Source: Phycisphaerales bacterium (GTDB taxonomy: Bacteria > Planctomycetota > Phycisphaerae > Phycisphaerales > UBA1924). From it: a DNA stretch of 64,000 bases. A program made the position numbers and the translations under genes. The notes beneath the pieces are model-generated. The model saw only the letters and a list, made by a program, of their open reading frames with translations. It made no database searches and was not told where the DNA came from. Positions 18,136 through 26,433 of the stretch are shown here, piece by piece (position 1 is the stretch's first letter; each line of letters begins with the position of its first letter). The stretch covers positions 62,001 through 126,000 of the forward strand of contig JADZER010000024.1 in the NCBI GenBank assembly GCA_020850415.1, given 5' to 3'.

Positions 18136-18588
18136 ATGACCAGCCAGAGACTGAACACGATCCTGGACGGCGTGGCGGCGCGGGCGCGCGGGGCAGGGGC
18201 GTTCGCCTCGGTCTCGGTCGAGGGCTCGCGTCTGGTGTGCGCGGCGCAGGGGGCCGAGGCCGAGTACCGGCTCGACATCGAGCCCGGCGGGGCGCTGTGG
18301 GTTTCGGTGGTGACGCCGAACCGCTGGCTGAGCGAGTCGATCGAGACCGAGCTGCTGCACACCGGCGACAAGATCGAGGAGCTGCTCGAGGACGAGCTGA
18401 TCGACCAGGGCTACGACGCCGGCCCGCTGAAGGTGGAGCACTACCGGTCGGTGGACCTGCTGTTCACCTTCCGGTCGCGGGTGCCCGAGGGCGCGGACGC
18501 CTCGGGGCTGGCGGCGACCTGCCTGCTCGCGTACGAGGCGTGCTTCCGGCAGCTCGGGGACATGGCGGGCGGGGACGGCGAGGATTAA
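18136..18588 (+). CDS. Hypothetical 150-residue protein
   Basis: I do not recognise this protein. It is small, soluble and acidic, with alternating strand-like segments (FASVSVEGSRLVCA; YRLDIEPGGALWVSVVTP) and a long helix (ESIETELLHTGDKIEELLEDELIDQGY). This could be a YbjN-like fold, but I have no specific motif for it. AGGGAGA precedes ATG 18136 at a usable distance. Its TAA overlaps the stop codon of the convergent gene by 4 nt. Confidence 0.6.
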   Translation: MTSQRLNTILDGVAARARGAGAFASVSVEGSRLVCAAQGAEAEYRLDIEPGGALWVSVVTPNRWLSESIETELLHTGDKIEELLEDELIDQGYDAGPLKVEHYRSVDLLFTFRSRVPEGADASGLAATCLLAYEACFRQLGDMAGGDGED

Positions 18589-18881
18589 CCGCCGCTCTCG
18601 ACCGGCGTCACCCCGAGTTTGGCGTCACGGGCGGCTTCTTCCTTCACTTCCTGCTCGAGGCGCTGCTGTCGTTCCTGCGCGAGCTTGGGGTCCACCTTGG
18701 GCGCCCCGTCGGCGCCGATGAGGCCGGTGGCCCAGGCGAGCACGCCGAGCGCAACGAGGGAGAGGGCCACGGCGCCGGCGATCTTGAGGGCGTTGGCGTT
18801 CGGGCCGGCGCCGGCTTTCCTGGCGGCCGGTGCGGCGTCGGTGAGGCCGGCCTGTTCCATCAGGCTTGGGCGTTCGCTCAT
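18585..18881 (-). CDS. Small single-pass membrane protein
   Basis: The 98-residue product has one transmembrane segment (about residues 33-53, VALSLVALGVLAWATGLIG) and a charged, helix-prone C-terminal tail rich in Gln/Glu/Lys/Arg. It lies 53 nt behind the ABC permease with AAGGAG before its ATG, so it is probably in the same transcript and may be an accessory subunit. The family is unknown. The open frame extends back over the permease gene in another frame and was trimmed. Confidence 0.6.
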   Translation of the reverse strand: MSERPSLMEQAGLTDAAPAARKAGAGPNANALKIAGAVALSLVALGVLAWATGLIGADGAPKVDPKLAQERQQRLEQEVKEEAARDAKLGVTPVESGG

Positions 18882-18934
18882 GGCGTCACTCCTTGCGGAC
18901 CTCGGCCGGGCCGGCCCCGGCGGTGCGGGCCGGG

Positions 18935-20251
18935 CTACCCGACATCGCGTCGCTGGAACAGGACGATGCCGAGCGTGAGGAACATCACGATCTGTGTCCC
19001 GGCGTAGCCCGCGAGGCGTTCGATGTGGGCCGCGGGGACCGGGTGGTTCTGGCTCACCGCGTCGAGCAGCCAGTAGTGCTGGAAGTTGGGGACGAGCGCG
19101 TGGAGGGCGGCGGCGGCGGGGTTGACCTTGGTGGGTGTGAGGAAGATGTGGTCGCCGGGCTCGGGGGGACGGGTGACGAGGGAGGCGTCGCGGTCGATCC
19201 GAAGGTCGATGCGCCGGAGATCCGAGCCGCTGATGACGACGCCCGCGACCGCGCCGTCCTCGGCGCGGACGCCCGAGGCGACGAGCCGGAATCCGTTGGG
19301 ATTCGGGCCGTAGTAGACGGGGACTCCGACCTCCAGCTCCGCCCTGGGCGGGGTCCGGAGAAGGATCTGATCGACATCTCCGACCTGGTCGAAGGCGGCG
19401 CGGCTCGCGAGCAGGGGCTCGACCTTCTCGATGATCGCGACGGAGGTGTTGCGGTAGGCGTGGCGCCCGATCATGTAGTTCGAGAGCAGCCCGACCATGA
19501 ACACCCCGGCGCAGACGACGATCGTCATCACCTGACCCAGCCGGGTCGAGACCGCCGTCGCCAGCGCCGAGAGCACCAGCAGCGCAAAGAGCAGCGAGAG
19601 GCACGCGGTCCAGATCTGCGGCCGGAAGTCCGTGGTGGGCGACTGGACCTTCCAGTGGGGGTCGATCAGGAGGGTGAGCAGGTAGGCCAGGACGATGAGC
19701 GGGAGCAGGAGCAGCACGGCCGCCTGGGGGAATGACCAGCCGTAGTAGAAATTGCACCACCCTGCGATGCCGAGGGACAGGAGGACGGCGGTGGTGGAGA
19801 AGACGATGACCGGGAGGTCGAGCTCGTCAGCGGCGGTGGACATGACGCCGTGGCGGAGGGCGAGGAGCAGGTAGGAGCCCATGACGATCACGGCGACGAC
19901 GATCGCGCCGGCGACACCAAGGTATTTCCCCAGCACCACGGCCATCCGGCTGATGGGCTTGCTGACGACGGTGAGGACGGTCTTGCTTTCGATCTCGCGG
20001 CTGACGACGGCGGTGGCGATGAAGGAGGCCAGAAGCATGCCGGCGACGAAGATGGTGGCCAGGCCGATGTCGAGGAGGAGCTTGTTGTCCTTGCTGACCT
20101 CGGCGGAGTCGGTGTACCCCATGCTGTAGGCGGTGCTCCAGGTGCTGAAGACCTGGAGGGCGCCGGCGAGGAGCAGGACGATCAGGTAGATCGGCTGGCG
20201 CACGCTCTCGACGAAGGTGTTGCGGGCGATGGTGGTGGTCTGGAGGATCAT
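18935..20251 (-). CDS. ABC-2 type transporter permease
   Basis: This 438-residue protein has the ABC-2 permease pattern: an N-terminal ARNTFVESVRQPIYLIVLLLAG, several membrane segments in the first half, the cytoplasmic signature SREIESKTVLTVVSKPISR, a roughly 140-residue extracytoplasmic domain (about 250-390) and a last membrane segment before the C-terminus. No ATPase gene is next to it on this strand. The ABC ATPase in the facing operon (from 25183) could supply it. Substrate unknown. Confidence 0.8.
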   Translation of the reverse strand: MILQTTTIARNTFVESVRQPIYLIVLLLAGALQVFSTWSTAYSMGYTDSAEVSKDNKLLLDIGLATIFVAGMLLASFIATAVVSREIESKTVLTVVSKPISRMAVVLGKYLGVAGAIVVAVIVMGSYLLLALRHGVMSTAADELDLPVIVFSTTAVLLSLGIAGWCNFYYGWSFPQAAVLLLLPLIVLAYLLTLLIDPHWKVQSPTTDFRPQIWTACLSLLFALLVLSALATAVSTRLGQVMTIVVCAGVFMVGLLSNYMIGRHAYRNTSVAIIEKVEPLLASRAAFDQVGDVDQILLRTPPRAELEVGVPVYYGPNPNGFRLVASGVRAEDGAVAGVVISGSDLRRIDLRIDRDASLVTRPPEPGDHIFLTPTKVNPAAAALHALVPNFQHYWLLDAVSQNHPVPAAHIERLAGYAGTQIVMFLTLGIVLFQRRDVG

Positions 20252-20601
20252 GCCGGGAACATCTTTACCCCGCTCGGGGGTCGGCGGGTCGGCGTGGCGC
20301 GGACGGTTTATCGGAAAATGTGGCGCGGGCGCGAACCTGGGTTAGGGTCTGGCGTAGGTCCGCGTACCGCGGCGGTCCGCCCGCGTCGGGCCCATCCCAC
20401 GATCGGATGGGGGTTCTCCCGGGGTCGGCGGAAGGTCTCGCGGTGTTCTTCGGCGGCGGTGGACAGCCGGGGTCGGGCATTCGAGAATACCCGCCCCTTG
20501 GCCGGCCCCATGGGGGAAGGGGTAGCCGTCGGGGAAGGGTTGGTGCGAAGGGGCGGTTCTCGCCCCCGGGTGTAGGCAGTCCAAGCCAGTTCGGGGAGGC
20601 C
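20252..20601. other. 350-bp divergent intergenic region
   Basis: No gene is supported here. It separates the minus-strand permease from the SPFH operon. Visible structures are a hairpin GGGGCG/CGCCCC at about 20550-20567, a CCCATC...GGATGGG pair at about 20391-20410, and GTTAGGGT near 20340, which could be a weak -10. A long leader for the SPFH operon is possible. GGGGAGG sits directly before its first ATG. Confidence 0.45.
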
Positions 20602-22680
20602 ATGAAGGCAGACCACCTCAGCTTCAAGCGTGCAGCCTCGGTCGCCATGCTGGGCACCGCGATCCAGGTCGCGTTCACGCTGATCCTCTTGCTCTACGGG
20701 CTGTACGGGAAGGACTTCGCGGCGTTCAGCGCCTCGCTGTTCTCGCTCGTGGGCGTGTTCGTGTGGCTGGTGCTGGCGTTGCTGTTCGATCAGCACCGGC
20801 GCGAGCGCGTGGAGGCGATGGAGGCCGAGGCGCTCGCGGAGGAGGCGGCGACCAGCGTGTTCGAGGAGGGGGCCGCGGACCTGCGGATCGCCTCCAAGCG
20901 GCTGGCGACCTGGTACAAGTTCGTGATCCCGGTGGCGAGCCTGCTGATCGGCGGCGCGCTGGTGGTGCTGGGGTACCTGGGGCTGAAGAGCCCGGACGCG
21001 TTCGTGCGTCCGGGGGGGATGGCCGAGGCCGCGCACCCGGGCTGGGCGATCGCGCTGGGCCTGATCATCGCGTTCGTCGGGTTCGTGTTCGCCCGGTTTG
21101 TCTCGGGCATGGCCAAGCAGCCGATCTGGGCGAACCTCCGGGGCGGCGCCGCCTACGCGGTGGGGGCGGCGATCATTGGTCTGGCGATGGCGGTCGCCCA
21201 GTTCATCGAGGTCGCGGGCTCGGACGGCGGGCGTCGGGTGCTGGCGGCGGCGGTGCCGATCCTGATCCTGGGCCTGGGCGTCGAGGTTTTCCTGAGCTTC
21301 CTGATTGATCTGTACCGCCCCCGCAAGAAGGGCGTGTTCCCGCGCCCGGCGTTCGACTCGCGGGTGCTGGGGCTGCTGAGCGCTCCGGACCGGATCGCCC
21401 GCTCGATCGGCGAGGCCCTGGACTACCAGTTCGGGTTCGGCGTGCAGGAGACCTGGTTCTACCGGCTGCTGCTGCGTTGGTGGCCGGGGCTGGTGGCGGC
21501 GGGTGTGCTGGTGGTGTGGCTGCTGAGCATCTTCGCGGTGGTCGCGCCCGACCAGCGGGGCATGATCCTGCGGTTCGGCGAGGTAGTACGGGCGGATGTG
21601 GGGCCCGGCCTGCATGTGAAGATGCCCTGGCCGATCGACCGGGTGGCGTTGCCCGAGGTGACCGATCGCACCGAGGCCGGACAGGTGAGGGTGATCGGGT
21701 ACACGGCGACGGGGGTCCGCACGATGCAGCTGGGGACGCCGGCGGCGACGGGCGACGGGCCGGTGCTGTGGACCAACGAGCACACGGCCGAGGAGATCGT
21801 GCATATCTGCCAGCCGTCGGAGGATCTGGGGCTTCGCGAGGGGGGCAGCCGGGACCTGGCGCTGGTGGCGGTGGAGGTGCCGCTGGCGTACTCGGTGACC
21901 GACCCGCTGCTGTTCGACCAGCTCGGCCCTCCGGGGATCCGCGAGGAGATCCTGCGTGTGGTGGGCCAGCGAGCGGTGACGGCGTTCCTGTCGTCGGTGC
22001 AGATCGACCAGGTGCTCGGGGCGAACCGGGACGAGCTGGCGGGCCGGCTGATGGCGGAGGTGAAGGAGGCGTTCGGCGCGCTGAACCCGGGCGCAGACGG
22101 CGTGGCGCGCGGGGCGGGGGTGGAGGTGCTGAGCGTGACGGTGGCGCACATGCACCCGCCGCGGGATGTCGCGCCGAAGTTCGAGCAGGTGGTGATCGCC
22201 CAGCAGCACTTTGACGCGAAGATCGAGGTGGCGCGGGGCGAGGAGGTCGAGGCGCTGGCCGGCGTTGCCGGCTCGGTCGCGGCGGCGAACGCGATCGTGG
22301 CGGAGCTGGACGAGTACGACTCGCTGCGGAACGCGGGGGCCGACGAGGCGGCGCTGGCGGCCCAGGAGGCGGTGGTCGACGGGCTCATGTCCGCGGCGCA
22401 GGGCGAGGCGGCGACGGTGCTGGCGGCGGCGCAGGCCGAGCGGTGGCGCAAGCACATGGGCGCGTGGTCCGAGTCGATCCGGTACCAGGGGATGGTCGCG
22501 TCGTACACCGCGGCGCCGCTGGTCTACCGGGCGGGGCTGTACTTCGACGCGCTCAGGGAGTCGCTGGCCGACTCTCGCATCTTCCTGGTGAGCTCGGAGG
22601 TGCCCAACCTGCACATCCGGGGCGAGCTGCAGTCGGAGACGACGACCATCAACATGTTCCAGAAGGACCCGAACGAATGA
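20602..22680 (+). CDS. SPFH/HflK-like protein with a multi-pass N-terminal half
   Basis: At 692 residues this is about twice the usual HflK length. About six membrane segments occupy residues 10-260. A seventh (about 295-315) is followed by a band-7/SPFH domain beginning with the typical VVAPDQRGMILRFGEVV and GPGLHVKMPWPID. After it comes a long helical region rich in Ala/Glu (about 540-640) of the type that oligomerises in SPFH proteins. SPFH proteins form ring- or cage-like membrane assemblies. GGGGAGG precedes ATG 20602. It is the first gene of a tight six-gene run. Confidence 0.8.
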   Translation: MKADHLSFKRAASVAMLGTAIQVAFTLILLLYGLYGKDFAAFSASLFSLVGVFVWLVLALLFDQHRRERVEAMEAEALAEEAATSVFEEGAADLRIASKRLATWYKFVIPVASLLIGGALVVLGYLGLKSPDAFVRPGGMAEAAHPGWAIALGLIIAFVGFVFARFVSGMAKQPIWANLRGGAAYAVGAAIIGLAMAVAQFIEVAGSDGGRRVLAAAVPILILGLGVEVFLSFLIDLYRPRKKGVFPRPAFDSRVLGLLSAPDRIARSIGEALDYQFGFGVQETWFYRLLLRWWPGLVAAGVLVVWLLSIFAVVAPDQRGMILRFGEVVRADVGPGLHVKMPWPIDRVALPEVTDRTEAGQVRVIGYTATGVRTMQLGTPAATGDGPVLWTNEHTAEEIVHICQPSEDLGLREGGSRDLALVAVEVPLAYSVTDPLLFDQLGPPGIREEILRVVGQRAVTAFLSSVQIDQVLGANRDELAGRLMAEVKEAFGALNPGADGVARGAGVEVLSVTVAHMHPPRDVAPKFEQVVIAQQHFDAKIEVARGEEVEALAGVAGSVAAANAIVAELDEYDSLRNAGADEAALAAQEAVVDGLMSAAQGEAATVLAAAQAERWRKHMGAWSESIRYQGMVASYTAAPLVYRAGLYFDALRESLADSRIFLVSSEVPNLHIRGELQSETTTINMFQKDPNE

Positions 22681-22729
22681 CCCTGACCGGCCCGGCGAGT
22701 TGTGCCGCGGCGTCCGAGGAGCTTGCATC

Positions 22730-23734
22730 GTGAAGAGAATGGTGCCCATCGCGCTGGCCGTGGTCTTTCTGCTGGCCATGCTCTCGTTCACCGTAACTTA
22801 CTCGGTGCGGTTCACCGAGGCCGCGGTCGTGACGACCTTCGGGAAGGCGGGCGAGACGCCGATCACCGAGCCGGGTCTCCGGTTCAAGCTGCCGTACCCG
22901 ATCCAGGCGGTGACGACCTACGACACGCGTCTGCGCCTGCTGCAGACGCGGGCCGAGGCGCAGCAGACCAGCGACGACAAGCAGATCATCGTCGAGGCGT
23001 TCCTGACCTGGCGCGTGAGCGACCCGCGCCAGTTCTACGAGCGCTTCAGCAACGCCGGGCGTCGGGCCGAGGACCACTTCGCCAACGCCGAGGAGCTGCT
23101 CAAGAGCCTGCTGGCGGGGGCGATGTCGGAGACGGGCCGGTACACGCTGTCGGACCTGTTCGCGGCGGACGGGCAGACCAAGCTGCCCGAGCTGGAGGGC
23201 CGCATCCTCAACTCGCTGCGTCAGGCCGAGGCCGGCAGGTCGGTGTCGGGCTACGGGATCGACGCGGTGAGCGTCGGGATCCACCGGGTGCGCCTGGCGC
23301 AAGAGACGACGCAGGCGGTCAACGACCGCATCGCGGCCAACCGGGAGCGCAAGGCCAAGGAGATCGAGAGCGCCGGCGAGGCCGAGGCGGAGGCGATCCG
23401 GGCCAAGGCCCAGCAGAGCCGCCAGCGGATCCTGGCGTTCGCGGGGCGCCGGGCCAAGGAGATCGAGGCCGAGGGCAACATCGCGGCGGCGAAGTTCCAG
23501 GCGCAGATGAACGAGTACCCCGATCTGGCGGTGTTCCTGAAGAACCTGGACCTGATCAAGGCGGCGTTCAGCGCGCGGACCACGGTGATCCTGTCGACCG
23601 ACTCGCCCGGGCTGAAGCTGCTGGACCCGCAGGCGTTGGGGGTGCTCAGCCCGGGGCAGATCCCGTCGAGCGGCCTGCCGGAGTCGTGGCGGACGGTGCG
23701 CGGCGTCGAAGCGCCGGCGGAGGAGTCGCGGTGA
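22730..23734 (+). CDS. SPFH/HflC-like protein
   Basis: The 334-residue product has the size and layout of HflC: an N-terminal membrane anchor (about 5-23), the SPFH start FTEAAVVTTFGKAGE and GLRFKLPYPIQ, and a C-terminal helical stretch (AKEIESAGEAEAEAIRAKAQ) followed by ALGVLSP. GAGGAG precedes GTG 22730. ATG 22739 is an alternative. HflC normally pairs with HflK and modulates the FtsH protease, but no ftsH is in this window. Its stop overlaps the next start (GTGA). Confidence 0.85.
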   Translation: MKRMVPIALAVVFLLAMLSFTVTYSVRFTEAAVVTTFGKAGETPITEPGLRFKLPYPIQAVTTYDTRLRLLQTRAEAQQTSDDKQIIVEAFLTWRVSDPRQFYERFSNAGRRAEDHFANAEELLKSLLAGAMSETGRYTLSDLFAADGQTKLPELEGRILNSLRQAEAGRSVSGYGIDAVSVGIHRVRLAQETTQAVNDRIAANRERKAKEIESAGEAEAEAIRAKAQQSRQRILAFAGRRAKEIEAEGNIAAAKFQAQMNEYPDLAVFLKNLDLIKAAFSARTTVILSTDSPGLKLLDPQALGVLSPGQIPSSGLPESWRTVRGVEAPAEESR

Positions 23735-25155
23735 GCGATATCAACCCCAACCCCAGCCCCAACCCCGACCCGACGGGCCTTGAGCGTGCTGGCGCGCCCC
23801 GCTCGGCGTCGGTGCAGCTGCGCGGCGAGGAGACCGGGCCGCACGGGGCCTCGATGATGGACCCGGCGAACCAGTCGCTGGCCGAGGCGCTGCGGATCAC
23901 CTACAAGCTGCTGCAGTGGGCGATGGCGGTGCTGGTGGTGCTGTACTTCGGCAGCGGTCTGCAGTCGATCAAGACGAACCAGCGCGGGGTGATGCTGCTG
24001 TTCGGGCGTGTGGTGGCGCGGGACCTCAAGCCCGGGTTCCACTTCTCGCCGCCGTACCCCTTCGGCGAGCTGATCAAGGTGGATGTGGGCAACCAGAATC
24101 TGGCGATCGACCGGCAGTTCTGGCCCTATGTCGAGCCGGGGCAGGAGAACCAGAGCTTGGAGGAGCTGCGCCCCAAGGCGGCGCTGAGCGTCGAGCAGGA
24201 CGGCTCGCTGCTGACCGGCGACGGGGCGATCGCGCACACGCAGTGGACGGTGCAGTATGTGCGGGCGGACGCGGGGGCGTTCGCCCAGAATGTGCTGCCC
24301 TCGCACGAGACGGGGATCGTCCGTGCCGCGGTGCAGCGGGGGGTCGTGCACGCGGTCGCCGGGGTGGGGATCGACGACCTGCTGAAGCAGAGCTCGCGGG
24401 ACGCGGACTCGGTGGCGATCCGGGCGCGGGCGGTGGCGCGGGAGCTTCTCGAGCAGTCGGGGATCGACACGGGGCTGGAGGTGGACCAGCTCTCGCTGGA
24501 CCAGAAGATCCCGCCGGCGTACCTGCGTGACAGCTTCAACAGCGTGCTGCAGGCGACCAGCCGCGCGAGCCAGGCCCGGGAGCAGGCGTCCAAGGAGGGC
24601 AACACGCTGCTCTCCGACACGGCCGGGGGCGCGGCCCCCTACCTGATCGCCCTGATCGACCGCTACGAGCGCGAGACCGACCTGGGCCAGGAGGGGGAGG
24701 CTTCGGCGACCCTGGCCAAGATCGACGCGATCTTCGACGGCCGGGCGGTCGAGATCGACGGCCAGACGGTGAACCCGTCGCTGGGCGGCGAGGTGTACGC
24801 GATGCTCAGCCAGGCGGTCGAGCACCGCTCGGCGGTCGTGGACCAGGCCCGGTCGGACCTGGCGGTGTTCAGGGCCAAGCTCGAGCAGTTCCGCGTCAGC
24901 CCGGCGGTGATGGTGACGGCCGACTGGACGGCGGCGGTGTCGAGCTTCTTCGCCGACGAGCGGGTGGAGGTCTTCTTCCAGCCGACGGGGACGGACACGC
25001 TGGAGTTGGTGATCAACCACGACCCGGCCATCGTCGAGGCCCGGGAACGCCGCAGGCTGCAGGCCGACAACGAGGCGGCCGTCCAGGAGCGGATGCGCCG
25101 GATGGACGAGTCGCGCTACGAGACCGAGGAGGGGCTGCGGGTGGTCCCGAACTGA
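23731..25155 (+). CDS. SPFH/HflK-like protein
   Basis: This 474-residue protein is the likely HflK partner of the preceding HflC-like protein. A soluble N-terminus (about 1-60) is followed by a membrane segment, then SIKTNQRGVMLLFGRVV and KPGFHFSPPYPFGE, and helical regions including SRASQAREQASKEG. The C-terminal 150 residues differ from classical HflK. GTG 23731 overlaps the upstream stop by 4 nt, so the pair is translationally coupled. Three SPFH paralogues in a row are unusual. Confidence 0.85.
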   Translation: MSDINPNPSPNPDPTGLERAGAPRSASVQLRGEETGPHGASMMDPANQSLAEALRITYKLLQWAMAVLVVLYFGSGLQSIKTNQRGVMLLFGRVVARDLKPGFHFSPPYPFGELIKVDVGNQNLAIDRQFWPYVEPGQENQSLEELRPKAALSVEQDGSLLTGDGAIAHTQWTVQYVRADAGAFAQNVLPSHETGIVRAAVQRGVVHAVAGVGIDDLLKQSSRDADSVAIRARAVARELLEQSGIDTGLEVDQLSLDQKIPPAYLRDSFNSVLQATSRASQAREQASKEGNTLLSDTAGGAAPYLIALIDRYERETDLGQEGEASATLAKIDAIFDGRAVEIDGQTVNPSLGGEVYAMLSQAVEHRSAVVDQARSDLAVFRAKLEQFRVSPAVMVTADWTAAVSSFFADERVEVFFQPTGTDTLELVINHDPAIVEARERRRLQADNEAAVQERMRRMDESRYETEEGLRVVPN

Positions 25156-25182
25156 TCGGCCCGGCAGCGCGTCAGGAGCATC

Positions 25183-26433
25183 ATGAACGAGCACGCAGCA
25201 TCATCCCGTGGCACGCCCGTCGTGGCGTGCCAGAGCCTGACGAAGGTCTTCCGGGACTTCTGGATGCGCAACCGGGCCCGGGCGGTCGACTCGCTCAGCT
25301 TCGACATCCACCCGCACGAGATCTTCGGCCTGCTGGGGCCCAACGGCTCGGGCAAGTCGACCACGATCAAGGTCATCCTGGGGCTGCTGCGTCCGACGCG
25401 CGGTCGCGTCGCGGTCTTCGGCAAGCCGCCGACCGATGTGGCGACCAAGAAGCGGATCGGCTACCTGCCCGAGGAGTCCTACCTCTACCCGTTCCTGAAC
25501 GCCCGCGAGACGCTGGACTACTACGGCAAGCTGTTCGAGATCGGGCACCAGGTGCGGCGCAAGCGCATCGACGAGCTGCTGGAGATGGTCGGGCTGACGC
25601 ATGTGCAGCACCGGCCGGTGCGGGAGTACTCCAAGGGCATGCAGCGGCGCATCGGCCTGGCCCAGGCGCTGATCAACGACCCGGACCTGCTCATCCTCGA
25701 CGAGCCGACCACCGGCCTGGACCCCATCGGCACCCGCCAGGTGAAGGACCTGATCATCGAGCTGGGGCGGCGCGGCAAGACCGTCCTGCTCTCCAGCCAC
25801 CTGCTCGCCGATGTCGAGGACTGCGTGGACCGCATGGTGATCCTCTACGGCGGGAAGAAGCGCGACGAGGGCACCTGCGACTCCATGCTCGTCACCCGCG
25901 ACCGCACCACGATCGAGACCGACGAGCTCGACGAGGACACCATCGCCGCCATCGACCGGCTGCTGCGCGAGCGGTCGGGCGGGCGCCACTCGGTCCTGGG
26001 TGTCTCCCACCCGCGCCAGACGCTCGAGCAGAAGTTCCTCAGCATCGTCGAGCAGGCCAAGGCCGAGCGGCTGGAGACGGCCGGGGCGACCCACGGCGGC
26101 GGGACGGCGTCGTTCCTGCGGGCCGAGGAGACCGAGGGCGACTCGCTGATCTCGCGCCTGACCACCGAGGACGCGCCGGGCGCGCCCGCACCGGCGGTCA
26201 CCAAGGCCCGCGAGGAGCATGCCGAGGCCGAGCAGGTCATCGAGGGGCTGCTGGGCCAGCCCGCCCCCACCAAGACGGCGCCCGAGCCCCCCCACCGCCC
26301 GGGGCCAGGCAGCTCCCCGGCGCCCCGGGCCCAGACCCGAGCCCCCGAGCCCCCGGCCGGCGTCGACGAGTCGGTCATCGACTCGCTGCTGGCCGACCGG
26401 GGCGACGGGCCGGCGGGGGGGCGTGAGCCGTGA
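25183..26433 (+). CDS. ABC transporter ATP-binding protein
   Basis: The 416-residue product has a complete nucleotide-binding domain in the first 230 residues: Walker A GPNGSGKST (52-60), a divergent signature YSKGMQ (149-154), Walker B LLILDEP (169-175) and switch histidine 206. It belongs to the ABC-2 (CcmA-type) group. The C-terminal 180 residues are a Pro/Ala/Glu-rich extension with no recognised fold, probably a flexible tether. It lies 27 nt after the third SPFH gene and its stop overlaps the permease start (GTGA). Confidence 0.9.
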   Translation: MNEHAASSRGTPVVACQSLTKVFRDFWMRNRARAVDSLSFDIHPHEIFGLLGPNGSGKSTTIKVILGLLRPTRGRVAVFGKPPTDVATKKRIGYLPEESYLYPFLNARETLDYYGKLFEIGHQVRRKRIDELLEMVGLTHVQHRPVREYSKGMQRRIGLAQALINDPDLLILDEPTTGLDPIGTRQVKDLIIELGRRGKTVLLSSHLLADVEDCVDRMVILYGGKKRDEGTCDSMLVTRDRTTIETDELDEDTIAAIDRLLRERSGGRHSVLGVSHPRQTLEQKFLSIVEQAKAERLETAGATHGGGTASFLRAEETEGDSLISRLTTEDAPGAPAPAVTKAREEHAEAEQVIEGLLGQPAPTKTAPEPPHRPGPGSSPAPRAQTRAPEPPAGVDESVIDSLLADRGDGPAGGREP